This document shows, piece by piece, positions 46,884 to 55,568 of a DNA stretch of 64,000 bases. The stretch's first letter is position 1, and every line of letters begins with the position of its first letter. The notes under the pieces are model-generated. The model saw only the letters and a program-made list of their open reading frames with translations, was not told the DNA's origin and searched no databases. Source of the DNA: Qipengyuania nanhaisediminis (lineage in GTDB: Bacteria > Pseudomonadota > Alphaproteobacteria > Sphingomonadales > Sphingomonadaceae); assembly GCF_900115585.1 (NCBI RefSeq), contig NZ_FOWZ01000001.1:620001-684000 (forward strand), read 5' to 3'. A program made the position numbers and the translations under genes.

Positions 46884-47285
46884 CTACTGTATCGCCTCGA
46901 TCGCCTGCATCCAAGCTGAAGGATCGGGGATCTCAAGGCGCGCCGTGCCATACCGTTTCTCTGCCGTGTCGATCAGCAGGGCATCGCCGTCGCGAGAGAC
47001 AACCGCAGCGCCTGTCAGCACGCGTCCTGCAAAATGGCTCCCGTGCTGCCGGAGCAGCAGGATGCGCCCTTTAGTATCGCGCATGAGTGCGCCGGCGCCG
47101 CCCCGATCGAGCGCGATGTCCACCGGATCGAAACCGCTGACCGCTTCGTCTGCGGCCGCGCGAGCTGCTTGCTCGTCCTTTAGGCGTGGCGCTGGCCCCA
47201 GCCGCAAGGCGAAGGCCAGTCCTGCCAGCGCAAGGATGGCGACGAGCGATCCGAGAAACTGGAGGAGGGCGGGTGGGATATCCAT
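46884..47285 (-). CDS. Small membrane-anchored hypothetical protein
   Basis: A 133-residue protein with one N-terminal membrane helix (about residues 7-28) and a soluble domain containing GALMRDTKGRILLLRQHGSHFAGR and DALLIDTAEKRYGTARLEI, perhaps a small beta-barrel. I do not recognise a family. The frame is open upstream, but ATG at complement 47283-47285 puts the helix at the start. First gene of the hydroxylase/GMC cluster and divergent from the M20 hydrolase (62 nt). Confidence 0.6.
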   Translation of the reverse strand: MDIPPALLQFLGSLVAILALAGLAFALRLGPAPRLKDEQAARAAADEAVSGFDPVDIALDRGGAGALMRDTKGRILLLRQHGSHFAGRVLTGAAVVSRDGDALLIDTAEKRYGTARLEIPDPSAWMQAIEAIQ

Positions 47286-47347
47286 GGCGATACCGATTGG
47301 CACGCGCTTCGCTTTGCGGCAAGCTTGTCCAAACGGAGAGATGCACA

Positions 47348-48766
47348 ATGAAAAAACTCGCCCTGATACCGCTGGTCGCCGCCTGCCTTTCCATGCCCCT
47401 TGCTGCACAAACTGCGGACCCGGTCGCAGAGGTCGAAGCGCAGGGTGACCGCACGGCGCGCGTTTCGCAGCAAATCTGGGACTGGGCCGAGCTCGGCTAT
47501 CTTGAGAACCGGTCTAGCGGGCTGCTGCAGGATGAGTTGCAGAGCGAGGGTTTCCAGGTTGAGGCCGGCATCGCAGATATTCCCACCGCTTTCCTCGCCG
47601 AATGGGGCGAAGGCGGCCCGATCATCGCGATCCTTGCAGAATATGATGCCCTGCCCGGTATCAGCCAGACCGCTGCGCCCACGCGCGAGCAATCGGAACA
47701 TGGTGCGGGACATGCCTGCGGCCATAACCTGTTTGCAGGCGGTTCGCTGACTGCGGCGATTGCGGTCAAGCGCTGGCTGGAAAAGACCGGGACGCCCGGG
47801 CGCATCCGGCTCTATGGCACGCCGGCCGAAGAAGGCGGATCGGGCAAGGTTTACATGACCCGTGCCGGGCTGTTCGACGATGTCGATATCGCGCTTCACT
47901 GGCACGCGGCAGATGAAAACAGTGCAGCAGCCCGGACCAGCCTCGCCAACCGTTCTGCAAAGTTCAGGTTCCGGGGTATCTCCGCCCATGCCGCCGGCGC
48001 TCCCGAACGCGGACGCAGCGCGCTTGACGGGGTCGAGGCCATGAACATGATGGTCAACATGATGCGCGAGCACACCAGCATGGACACGCGCATCCACTAC
48101 GTCATCACCGAGGGTGGATCGGCCCCCAATGTCATCCCCGATTTTGCCGAGGTATTCTATTACGTGCGGCATTCGGATGCTGCCGAAGTGCAGGCGCTGT
48201 GGACCCGCCTGGAAGCGGCGGCAAAAGGCGCTGCAATGGGCACGGGCACGGAGGTCGAGTGGGAGGTCATCCACGGCAACAACCCCTTGCTCGTCAACGA
48301 GACGCTGGCCCGCGCCATGGATCGCAAGCTGCGCAGCCTCGGCGGGATCGAGTATACTTCCGAAGAACGTGCCTGGGCCGAGGAAATCTCGAAGAGCTTC
48401 GGCGAGAATGCCGAACCGCTCGAAGAGGCCGGCAAGGTGCAGCCTTATGCAAAGACACTGGGCTATGGCTCTACCGACGTAGGCGACGTGTCCTGGGCGA
48501 CCCCGACTGTCGGCGTGCGCACCGCGACCTGGGTACCCGGGACGAGCGCACACAGCTGGCAGGCTGTTGCAGCAAGCGGCCATTCGATCGGGCATAAAGG
48601 TGCCCAGCTGGCCGCCAAGGCGCTGACCCTGATGGCAGCCGAACTCTATACGAACGAGGAATTGCGCAAGGCGGCCCGCGCCGAATTCGACGCTGCGCGG
48701 GGCGAAGACTACGAATACGTCTCGTTGCTGGGGGACCGCGATCCCCCGCTCGATTATCGCGAGTAA
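47348..48766 (+). CDS. Exported M20 amidohydrolase (AbgB/p-aminobenzoyl-glutamate hydrolase-like)
   Basis: A 472-residue metallohydrolase with a signal peptide (about 1-20). Metal-binding blocks HGAGHACGHN and YGTPAEEGGSGK (catalytic Glu-Glu) are visible, and the dimerisation domain lies in the middle (about 200-310). DVGDVSWATPTVG and HSWQAVAASGHSIGHKG match the AbgB branch. Family members cleave amide bonds of aminobenzoyl-glutamate or N-acyl amino acids; here it acts outside the cytosol. GGAG precedes ATG 47348. Its stop abuts the convergent phosphatase gene. Confidence 0.9.
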   Translation: MKKLALIPLVAACLSMPLAAQTADPVAEVEAQGDRTARVSQQIWDWAELGYLENRSSGLLQDELQSEGFQVEAGIADIPTAFLAEWGEGGPIIAILAEYDALPGISQTAAPTREQSEHGAGHACGHNLFAGGSLTAAIAVKRWLEKTGTPGRIRLYGTPAEEGGSGKVYMTRAGLFDDVDIALHWHAADENSAAARTSLANRSAKFRFRGISAHAAGAPERGRSALDGVEAMNMMVNMMREHTSMDTRIHYVITEGGSAPNVIPDFAEVFYYVRHSDAAEVQALWTRLEAAAKGAAMGTGTEVEWEVIHGNNPLLVNETLARAMDRKLRSLGGIEYTSEERAWAEEISKSFGENAEPLEEAGKVQPYAKTLGYGSTDVGDVSWATPTVGVRTATWVPGTSAHSWQAVAASGHSIGHKGAQLAAKALTLMAAELYTNEELRKAARAEFDAARGEDYEYVSLLGDRDPPLDYRE

Positions 48767-49207
48767 TCAGCCGCGGGCGTTGGCGTACAGCGCATCCATG
48801 GCCGGCCGAATGGGCGAGACATCGTAGCCACCGCTCAGCGCTGCGGCTGCCACTGTGTCGGGTTCCGTACCATTGGCAGCCTGTGCAAGCGACCACAGGA
48901 AGGTCGAGCGGGTACCGGACCGGCAGAAGCCCAGGACCTTGCCCTCGGCTTGGCCCAGCGCGTCGCGCAAGGCTTCGACTTGCGGTTGGCTGAAACCCGC
49001 CGAGCTGACCGGGATCGCAACATAGTCGAGGCCGGCCTCGTGTGCGGCAGCTTCGATTGCTGCGCCTTCCGGCTGTCCGGCTTCCTCGCCGTCGGGACGG
49101 TTGTTGACAATCAGCGTGACGCCTTGCTCCTTGGCTTCCCCTACCTGCGCGGGGTCGATCTGGGGGCTGGCGTAGAAGGTGTCGGTGATCCTGCGAAAAT
49201 CGCTCAT
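48767..49207 (-). CDS. TIGR01244-type phosphatase / sulfurtransferase (DSP-PTPase-like)
   Basis: A 146-residue protein of the family found fused or adjacent to persulfide dioxygenase/Blh proteins. It begins MSDFRRITDTFYASPQIDP, with VNNRPDGEEAGQP, and has the active-site cysteine loop FCRSGTRST (Cys-x4-Arg, one residue shorter than classic PTPs). It may act on persulfides or phosphate esters. The start overlaps the terC stop by 4 nt. Confidence 0.82.
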   Translation of the reverse strand: MSDFRRITDTFYASPQIDPAQVGEAKEQGVTLIVNNRPDGEEAGQPEGAAIEAAAHEAGLDYVAIPVSSAGFSQPQVEALRDALGQAEGKVLGFCRSGTRSTFLWSLAQAANGTEPDTVAAAALSGGYDVSPIRPAMDALYANARG

Positions 49208-50022
49208 GCGACGTCTCCCTTGGCGAGCGCAGCGGCTTTTGCCCGGCGGCGTCGCTGTACGATATTGAGGATTTCCACGCCGACCGAGAATCCCATGGCG
49301 GCGTAGATGTAGCCCTTCGGCACATGGAAGCCGAAGCCGTCGGCGATCAGCACGAGGCCGATCATCACGAGGAAGGCGAGGGCCAGCATGACCAGCGTCG
49401 GGTTCTTCTCGATGAATTTGGCCAGCGGGTCGGCTGCAACCATCATGATGCCGACAGTGATCACGACCGCCGTGACCATGATCGGAATGTCGTCCGTCAT
49501 CCCGACCGCAGTCAGGATCGAATCGACGGAGAACACCAGGTCGATGGCGACGATCTGTGCGATGACCGCGCCAAAGGTTGCGGTGGCGGCTGCGCCGACG
49601 CCAGGGGTCTTGTCGAGGAGATCGCCCGAATCGTCTTCCGGCTCCATCGAATGGTGGATTTCCTTGGTGGCCTTCCACAGGAGGAAAAGGCCGCCTGCCA
49701 GGAGGATCAGGTCGCGACCGGAAAAGGCAGTCTCGAAGCTCGCCTTATTGGTCCCCTCGACCGGAGGACCCACGATTCCCAGATCGAACAGCGGGGTTTG
49801 CAAGGTGACTAGCCAGCCGATCAGGAGCAGCATGCCGATCCGCATTATCAGCGCCAGCGCAAGCCCTATACGTCGCGCGCGCTGTTGCTGGTGTTCGGGC
49901 AGCTTGTTGGACAAGATCGCGATGAAGATGAGATTGTCGACGCCGAGAACGACTTCGAGGGCGATCAAGGTGAGCAGCGCAAGCCAGGCGGCCGGGTCGC
50001 TGAGAAGCTGCATGATTTCCAT
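49204..50022 (-). CDS. TerC-family integral membrane protein
   Basis: A 272-residue TerC/Alx-type protein with about seven hydrophobic spans and the family blocks LEVVLGVDNLIFIAI and DLVFSVDSILTAVG, each with an acidic metal-site residue. Members export manganese or protect membrane-protein metallation. Start ATG at complement 50020-50022; a second ATG nine bases on (50013) with GGA upstream is nearly as good. First gene of terC-phosphatase, divergent from the cold-shock gene. Confidence 0.87.
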   Translation of the reverse strand: MEIMQLLSDPAAWLALLTLIALEVVLGVDNLIFIAILSNKLPEHQQQRARRIGLALALIMRIGMLLLIGWLVTLQTPLFDLGIVGPPVEGTNKASFETAFSGRDLILLAGGLFLLWKATKEIHHSMEPEDDSGDLLDKTPGVGAAATATFGAVIAQIVAIDLVFSVDSILTAVGMTDDIPIMVTAVVITVGIMMVAADPLAKFIEKNPTLVMLALAFLVMIGLVLIADGFGFHVPKGYIYAAMGFSVGVEILNIVQRRRRAKAAALAKGDVA

Positions 50023-50134
50023 GTCGAACCGATGCCGAAGCCCGGTCGCCCATGCAAGCGAAGAAACCTGCGTGATTTCATGCGAAAATGTCACAATCGC
50101 TCGCGACACTTGGTGTAAATGCTAAATCATTCGC

Positions 50135-50163
50135 TTGACGCGCGGTTTCGCGCTATGCGTAAT
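50135..50163 (+). promoter_or_regulatory. Candidate promoter of the cold-shock-domain gene
   Basis: TTGACG (50135-50140), a 17-nt spacer and CGTAAT (50158-50163) lie 115 nt before the ATG. The implied leader of about 108 nt is long enough for the thermosensing structures known from csp mRNAs. Confidence 0.5.
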
Positions 50164-50278
50164 GGTTTGAGGGGTAGGTCTCGCGCATTTCGCTCGTGTC
50201 TGCCCGCGTCCGGCGCGTTTCAGCTCCCGCGCCGTTCGCAGTGAGTTTCGAGCTGAACGACAAGGTATTTGCAGGGTT

Positions 50279-51034
50279 ATGGGTTACGACAGAGGGCGCC
50301 GCCGCGGACGGGACAAGCGGGACGGTTTCGGGGAAGACAGCTACGATCCGTTCGGTGGTCCGGGCGGCGGTTTCGACCAGCAGGGCGGCGGCTTCGGTGG
50401 CGGCGGTGACCGCTTCGGTGGCGGTGGCGATCGTTTCGGTGGCGGCGGTGGCGGTGGTGACCGCTTCGGCGGCGGCAATCGCGGCGGTGGCGGCTTCGGC
50501 GGTGGTCCGCGCGGTGGCGGCGGTGGCGGCGGTGGCAACCGCATGCCTGCCCAGGTTGTCGGCACCGGCAAAGGTAAGGTGAAGTTCTTTAATTCGCAGA
50601 AGGGCTTCGGCTTCATCCAGCAGGATACCGGCGGCGAAGATATCTTCGTTCACATCAGCGCTGTCGAGCGCGCCGGTCTCGAAGGCCTGGCAGAAGGACA
50701 GGAACTCGAATTCAACCTCGTGGATCGCGGCGGCAAGGTGTCGGCGCAGGACCTGCAGGTTGTCGGCGATGTCATCGCGGTCGAATCGCGCAGCGAAGCT
50801 CCGCGCCGCGAACTGACCGGTGAGAAGGCGACCGGCACGGTCAAGTTCTTCAACTCTATGAAGGGCTTCGGCTTCCTGACGCGTGACGACGGCCAGCCCG
50901 ATGCTTTCGTGCACATCAGCGCGGTCGAGCGTTCGGGTCTGTCGGCCATCAACGAGGGCGAACGCTACGAGTTCGATCTCGAGGTCGACCGACGAGGCAA
51001 GTATTCGGCGGTCAATCTCGTACCTGCGGAATAA
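50279..51034 (+). CDS. Double cold-shock-domain protein with Gly/Arg-rich N-terminal extension
   Basis: A 251-residue nucleic-acid-binding protein. Residues 1-88 are basic then extremely Gly-rich, with three DRFGGG units (44-49, 51-56, 61-66) and NRGGGG/PRGGGG, resembling RGG/FG-type disordered tails. Two cold-shock domains follow: about 97-165 (VKFFNSQKGFGFI, DIFVHISAVE) and 184-249 (VKFFNSMKGFGFL, AFVHISAVE). Cold-shock domains melt RNA structure. A two-domain form is normal in alphaproteobacteria; the disordered tail is the unusual part. Confidence 0.9.
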   Translation: MGYDRGRRRGRDKRDGFGEDSYDPFGGPGGGFDQQGGGFGGGGDRFGGGGDRFGGGGGGGDRFGGGNRGGGGFGGGPRGGGGGGGGNRMPAQVVGTGKGKVKFFNSQKGFGFIQQDTGGEDIFVHISAVERAGLEGLAEGQELEFNLVDRGGKVSAQDLQVVGDVIAVESRSEAPRRELTGEKATGTVKFFNSMKGFGFLTRDDGQPDAFVHISAVERSGLSAINEGERYEFDLEVDRRGKYSAVNLVPAE

Positions 51035-51106
51035 TTTCCGCCGGTTTCCGTAGCGCCGGTTTGACCCGGCGTTGCAGAAGCAATAGATCGTCGATCATTA
51101 CGCAGA

Positions 51107-51140
51107 TGGCGGTTCCCTTTAGGGGCCGCCATTTGTCGTT
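51107..51140 (+). terminator. Probable terminator after the cold-shock gene
   Basis: ATGGCGG pairs with CCGCCAT and extends inward to about 11 bp, followed by a T-rich but interrupted TTTGTCGTTT. It lies 73 nt after the stop and before argD. Confidence 0.5.
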
Positions 51141-51167
51141 TCGCTTTTCGAGAATACCGGAGGTCCG

Positions 51168-52358
51168 ATGTCGATTACCCCGCTGATGCCCGTTTACCCG
51201 CGTTGCGGCGTTCGTCCTGTCGAGGGCGACCATTGCCACCTGATCGACGAAGATGGTACGCGCTATCTCGATTTCGCCAGCGGGATCGCCGTCAACCTGC
51301 TCGGCCACAGCCACAAGGGGCTGATCGGGGCGATCCAGCGCCAGGCCGAAAAGCTGATGCATGTCTCGAACCTCTACGGCAGTCCGCAGGGCGAGGAACT
51401 GGCGCAGCGGCTCGTCGACAAGACTTTCGCCGACACGGTGTTCTTCACCAATTCCGGCGCAGAGGCGGTCGAAACCGCGATCAAGACTGCGCGCGCATAT
51501 CACCAGCATGAAGATGGCGACTCGAACCGCACCGAGCTGATCACCTTTACCAACGCTTTCCACGGCCGCACGATGGCCACCATCAGCGCGTCCAATCAGG
51601 AAAAGATGCACAAGGGCTTCCACCCCTTGCTCGCCGGTTTCCAGTATGCCGAATTCGACAATCTGGAGAGCGCGAAGGCGCTGGTCAGCGACAAGACCGC
51701 GGGCTTCCTCGTCGAACCCATCCAGGGCGAAGGCGGCATCCGTCCGGCATCGGACGAATTCATCCACGGCCTCAAGGCCATGTGTGACGAGCACGATCTC
51801 ATGCTCGTATTCGACGAAGTGCAATGCGGCGTCGCTCGCACCGGCAAGCTCTATGCCTATGAACACTACGGCGTCGAGCCCGATGTGATGGCGAGTGCAA
51901 AGGGCATCGGCGGCGGCTTCCCGCTTGGCGCCTGCCTTGCGACCGAAAAGGCTGCGCGCGGTATGGGCTTCGGCACCCATGGATCAACCTATGGCGGCAA
52001 TCCGCTGGCCATGGCTGCCGGCATGGCCGTGATGGACGCGGTCGCGAATGACGAATTCCTCGCCGAAGTGACGGAAAAGGGCGAACGCCTGCGCAGCCGC
52101 CTCGAGCAATTCATCGGCAACTATCCCGACCTCTTCGATTTCGTGCGCGGCAAGGGCCTGATGCTCGGTATCCGGATGAAGGTCGAAAGCCGGCCGTTCT
52201 TCGTCCACCTGCGTGACAATCACCAGCTGCTTTGCGTTGCGGCCGGCGACCAGACCCTGCGTGTCCTGCCGCCGCTGGTGGCGGGCGATGCGGAGTTCGA
52301 CGAATTCCTCGACAAGCTTTCCGCAGGCGCGGCAAGCTTCGATCCGGAAGGCGCCTGA
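51168..52358 (+). CDS. argD: Acetylornithine aminotransferase
   Basis: A 396-residue class III PLP aminotransferase converting N-acetylglutamate semialdehyde to N-acetylornithine. PLP motifs: [24 protein letters not shown] and the Schiff-base Lys in [13 protein letters not shown]. Followed directly by argF (1-nt overlap), which fixes the role in arginine synthesis over other class III transaminases. Confidence 0.94.
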   Translation: MSITPLMPVYPRCGVRPVEGDHCHLIDEDGTRYLDFASGIAVNLLGHSHKGLIGAIQRQAEKLMHVSNLYGSPQGEELAQRLVDKTFADTVFFTNSGAEAVETAIKTARAYHQHEDGDSNRTELITFTNAFHGRTMATISASNQEKMHKGFHPLLAGFQYAEFDNLESAKALVSDKTAGFLVEPIQGEGGIRPASDEFIHGLKAMCDEHDLMLVFDEVQCGVARTGKLYAYEHYGVEPDVMASAKGIGGGFPLGACLATEKAARGMGFGTHGSTYGGNPLAMAAGMAVMDAVANDEFLAEVTEKGERLRSRLEQFIGNYPDLFDFVRGKGLMLGIRMKVESRPFFVHLRDNHQLLCVAAGDQTLRVLPPLVAGDAEFDEFLDKLSAGAASFDPEGA

Positions 52359-53320
52359 TGGCAGGCGGCAACGCACTAGACCTGGGGCCGGCAGTGAGGA
52401 ATTTCCTCGACCTGTCAGACGCGGGCGGAAATGCGATTGCCGCCATGCTCGCCGATGCGCAGGACCGTAAGGCGGCGCGGGCAGGCTGGCCCAAGGGCAA
52501 GCCCGACGCCGATGCACCGCTCGCGGGCCATGTCCTCGGCATGATCTTCGAGAAGAATTCGACCCGTACGCGCGTCAGCTTCGATATCGCGATGCGCCAG
52601 CTCGGCGGATCGGCGCTGATCCTTGATTCCGGTACCAGCCAGCTCGGTCGCGGCGAGAGCATCGCAGACACCGCTCGCGTGCTCAGCCGGATGGTCGATG
52701 CGATCATGATCCGCACCGACGATCACGCCAAGGCGGAGGAACTGGCGCATTATGCCCACGTGCCGGTGATCAACGGGCTGACAGACCGCTCGCATCCCTG
52801 CCAGATCGTGGCCGACCTGCTGACCATGGTGGAACATGGCAAGGCGCTGCCCGGGCTGGAGATCGCCTGGCTGGGCGATGGCAACAACGTGCTTCATTCG
52901 ATCCTGGAAGCGGCTGGCCTCTTCAAGTTCAACGTGCGCGTGGGAACGCCAGCCGGATATGAGCCGGAATCCGAGTTCGTCGAATTGGCCCGATCTGCCG
53001 GCTCGAAGGTAACACTGACCAACGATGCCGGTGAAGCGGCGCGCGGAGCGGACGTGATTGTAACCGACACGTGGGTGTCGATGGGTCAGGATCATGCGGA
53101 AGCCAAGCTCGCCGCGATGGCGCCGTTTCAAGTCGATGCCGACCTGATGGCGCTGGCCAAGCAAGACGCAAAATTCCTGCATTGCCTGCCTGCCCATGTC
53201 GGGGAAGAAGTGAGCGAGGACGTGTTCGAAAGCTCCCAATCGGTCGTTTTCGACGAGGCGGAGAACCGCATCCACGCGCAAAAAGCCATCCTGCTCTGGT
53301 GTCACGGATTGCTGGGCTAG
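52358..53320 (+). CDS. argF: Ornithine carbamoyltransferase
   Basis: A 320-residue enzyme making citrulline from ornithine and carbamoyl phosphate. Carbamoyl-phosphate loop FEKNSTRTR, then [24 protein letters not shown], and the ornithine-site HCLPAH with VGEEV. The frame is open upstream into argD, but ATG 52358 shares its A with the argD stop (TGATG). Length is typical. Confidence 0.95.
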   Translation: MAGGNALDLGPAVRNFLDLSDAGGNAIAAMLADAQDRKAARAGWPKGKPDADAPLAGHVLGMIFEKNSTRTRVSFDIAMRQLGGSALILDSGTSQLGRGESIADTARVLSRMVDAIMIRTDDHAKAEELAHYAHVPVINGLTDRSHPCQIVADLLTMVEHGKALPGLEIAWLGDGNNVLHSILEAAGLFKFNVRVGTPAGYEPESEFVELARSAGSKVTLTNDAGEAARGADVIVTDTWVSMGQDHAEAKLAAMAPFQVDADLMALAKQDAKFLHCLPAHVGEEVSEDVFESSQSVVFDEAENRIHAQKAILLWCHGLLG

Positions 53321-53366
53321 CCATCGGGGTCTGTAAATCCGGGCGCGCCGCACCATATTGCGCCGC

Positions 53367-54272
53367 ATGACCGATAATCAGCCCGACCAGGACGAAACTT
53401 TCGCCGGCAAGACCCTTTCATTCGCCATCCCGTCGCGGGATGCGCGCGGCCGCGTCGTGCGGCTGGATACGGCTCTCGACGAGATCCTCTCCGCCCACGA
53501 TTACCCTGCGCCGATTACGCACCTCTTGGCCGAAGCGCTCGTGCTCACATCGCTCATGGGAGGGTTGCTGAAGGGCGAGGGATCGCAGGTCACGATGCAG
53601 GCTCAAACCGAAGCCGGCGCCATCAACCTGCTCGTTTGCGACTACAAGGACGGCGCGCTTCGCGGCTACGTCGATTTCGACTCCGACAAGCTCGTCGAAC
53701 TTGGCGCGAACCCGTCGCTTTTCGCGCTGTTCGGGAAGGGCTACCTCGCTATCACCTTCGACATGGCCGAAGGGCGTGGGCGCTATCAGGGTATCGTCCC
53801 TCTCGAAGGAGACTCCCTTGCCGAGGCTTGCGAGGCTTATTTCTTCCAGTCCGAGCAGGTTCCGACCCTGATCCGTACCGCGGTCAGATCAAACGCGGGC
53901 AGTTGTATGGCTGCGGGCATGCTGGTGCAGCACTTGCCTGATGGTGAAGAGGGGCGCGAGCGCCTTCACGCAAGGCTCGACCACCCGGAGTGGGAGCATG
54001 TCTCGGTCCTGGCAGGTTCGCTCCGCCACGAGGAATTGCTCGACCCGGAACTGTCACTCGAAGCGATTGTCTGGCGTCTCTTCCACGAAGAAGAGGAGAT
54101 CCGGATCAGCAGCGGCCACACAATCGAGAAGGGCTGCAGGTGTTCGGTCGAGCACTACGAAAGCGTACTTGCCAAGTTCGCGGAAGCGGATCGGGCCGAA
54201 ATGCGTGACGAGAACGGAATAATTCAAGTCGACTGCGCATTCTGTTCGCGCCAGTTCCCGATTGAGGCCTAG
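53367..54272 (+). CDS. hslO: Redox-regulated chaperone Hsp33
   Basis: A 301-residue Hsp33. The N-terminal substrate-binding core is followed by the C-terminal zinc switch with GCRCS and CAFC (the CxC...CxxC set). Oxidation releases zinc and activates the holdase. ATG 53367 is chosen over TTG 53358. It follows argF by 46 nt; argD-argF-hslO is a familiar alphaproteobacterial order. Confidence 0.94.
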   Translation: MTDNQPDQDETFAGKTLSFAIPSRDARGRVVRLDTALDEILSAHDYPAPITHLLAEALVLTSLMGGLLKGEGSQVTMQAQTEAGAINLLVCDYKDGALRGYVDFDSDKLVELGANPSLFALFGKGYLAITFDMAEGRGRYQGIVPLEGDSLAEACEAYFFQSEQVPTLIRTAVRSNAGSCMAAGMLVQHLPDGEEGRERLHARLDHPEWEHVSVLAGSLRHEELLDPELSLEAIVWRLFHEEEEIRISSGHTIEKGCRCSVEHYESVLAKFAEADRAEMRDENGIIQVDCAFCSRQFPIEA

Positions 54273-54372
54273 CCTGATACACTGTGTGCCTGTCGATACT
54301 GGGAACCCGCTTGTTCTGCAGTGGTTCAGCGCAGAATGTTCATAATTTTGCACTAGATACGAAGTATCAGGC
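54272..54372. promoter_or_regulatory. Intergenic region with paired repeats upstream of the DUF3617-like gene
   Basis: GCCTGATAC (54272-54280) and its exact reverse complement (54364-54372) are 83 nt apart. The second half also forms a compact palindrome GATAC-GAA-GTATC (54356-54368), 20 nt before the next start. It may be a looped operator or an RNA stem. Confidence 0.4.
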
Positions 54373-54388
54373 ACATAAATCGAGGTAA

Positions 54389-54808
54389 TTGGGAAAAGTG
54401 ACCGGAAAACAGAAACTTGGTGTGATCGGAGGCGCATTTGCATTGCTGTGCGCCGGTGCCGTTGCGTCACCAACTCTCGCCCAGTCATCGCTCGCCATGC
54501 TCGATTCGCTCGATAAAGGCGAATGGCAGCTGCGGTTTCGCGACGGTTCCCCGGCCCGCAAGGTGTGTGTCCGTTCCGGCCGTGAGCTGATCCAGTTGCG
54601 TCACTCGGCGAGCGGATGCAATCGCTTCGTGGTCGAAGATGGCCGCAACGAAGTGACTGTCCAGTACACGTGCCCGGGCGACGGCTATGGCCGCACCAAC
54701 GTGCGCAAGGAAGGTCCTGCTCTGGTGCAGATCGATAGCCAGGGCATTGTGGGCGGGCGTCCATTCCAGTTTTCGGCCGAGGCGCGCCGCATCGGTTCCT
54801 GCCAGTGA
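54389..54808 (+). CDS. Exported hypothetical protein, DUF3617-like
   Basis: A 139-residue protein with a signal peptide (cleaved near TLA-QS) and a small cysteine-containing domain: GEWQLRFRDG, KVCVRSG, SASGCNRF, QYTCPGDG, and a final Cys. The layout resembles DUF3617 proteins, whose role is unknown. The start is TTG 54389 with GAGG close by; GTG 54398 is an alternative. Confidence 0.65.
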   Translation: MGKVTGKQKLGVIGGAFALLCAGAVASPTLAQSSLAMLDSLDKGEWQLRFRDGSPARKVCVRSGRELIQLRHSASGCNRFVVEDGRNEVTVQYTCPGDGYGRTNVRKEGPALVQIDSQGIVGGRPFQFSAEARRIGSCQ

Positions 54809-54847
54809 GCATTGCCCGCGCAGGGTGAAGGCTTTAGCTGGCGTTTC

Positions 54848-55564
54848 ATGAATGAAGTGAACAATGCGGATTCGCCGCCGGCAGTCGTACTGCTGTCGGG
54901 CGGCTTGGACTCGATGGTCAGCGCAGCTCTCGCACGGGAAGCGGGATATGCGGTCCATGCGCTAACGATCGACTACGGCCAGCGACATATTCGCGAACTC
55001 CAATCGGCGCGGAAGATTGCCAAACTTCTGGGCGTGTCCCGCCACGTTGAGCTCCCTCTCGATCTGCGACGTTTCGGCGGATCGGCGCTAACCGACGATA
55101 TCGACGTACCCAAGGAAGGCGTCGGAGACGACATACCGGTCACATATGTTCCGGCCCGCAATCTCGTATTTCTCGCCCTCACGACCGCTTTTGCCGAAAG
55201 CGTGCACTCCCGCGATATATTCATCGGTGTTAATGCGCTCGACTACTCGGGCTATCCCGACTGCCGGCCGGAGTTCATTGCCAGTTTTGCCGAAACCGCG
55301 AGGCTCGGTACCAAGCAGGGTGTCGAAGGCGAGCCGTTCTCGATCCACGCGCCGCTCCAGCACATGAGCAAGGCCGACATTGCGCGCGAATGCTATCGCC
55401 TCGATCTCGACCCTTCCTGGAGCTGGTCTTGCTATGACCCAACCGAAGACGGAACGGCCTGTGGCGCGTGTGATTCCTGCCGACTTCGTCGAAAGGGCTT
55501 TGACGAAGCGGGGCTAATCGATACGACTGCCTATGCGCCGGGAGCGCCTGATTTGAGGGAGTAG
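54848..55564 (+). CDS. queC: 7-cyano-7-deazaguanine synthase
   Basis: A 238-residue ATP-dependent enzyme converting carboxy-deazaguanine to preQ0 in queuosine synthesis. The PP-loop is SGGLDSMVS, followed by TIDYGQRH and a zinc site in SCYDPTEDGTACGACDSCRLR (all four Cys present). queD, queE and queF are not adjacent. The MFS transporter starts 4 nt later. Confidence 0.94.
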   Translation: MNEVNNADSPPAVVLLSGGLDSMVSAALAREAGYAVHALTIDYGQRHIRELQSARKIAKLLGVSRHVELPLDLRRFGGSALTDDIDVPKEGVGDDIPVTYVPARNLVFLALTTAFAESVHSRDIFIGVNALDYSGYPDCRPEFIASFAETARLGTKQGVEGEPFSIHAPLQHMSKADIARECYRLDLDPSWSWSCYDPTEDGTACGACDSCRLRRKGFDEAGLIDTTAYAPGAPDLRE

Positions 55565-55568
55565 GAAT

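Noticed and set aside
48767..49207. A classic tyrosine phosphatase
   Set aside because: The loop is Cys-x4-Arg rather than Cys-x5-Arg, which fits the TIGR01244 family instead.
50396..50540. Short tandem DNA repeats that could be taken for a CRISPR or minisatellite
   Set aside because: They are in-frame GGT/GGC codons of the Gly-rich tail, with no constant repeat or spacer length.
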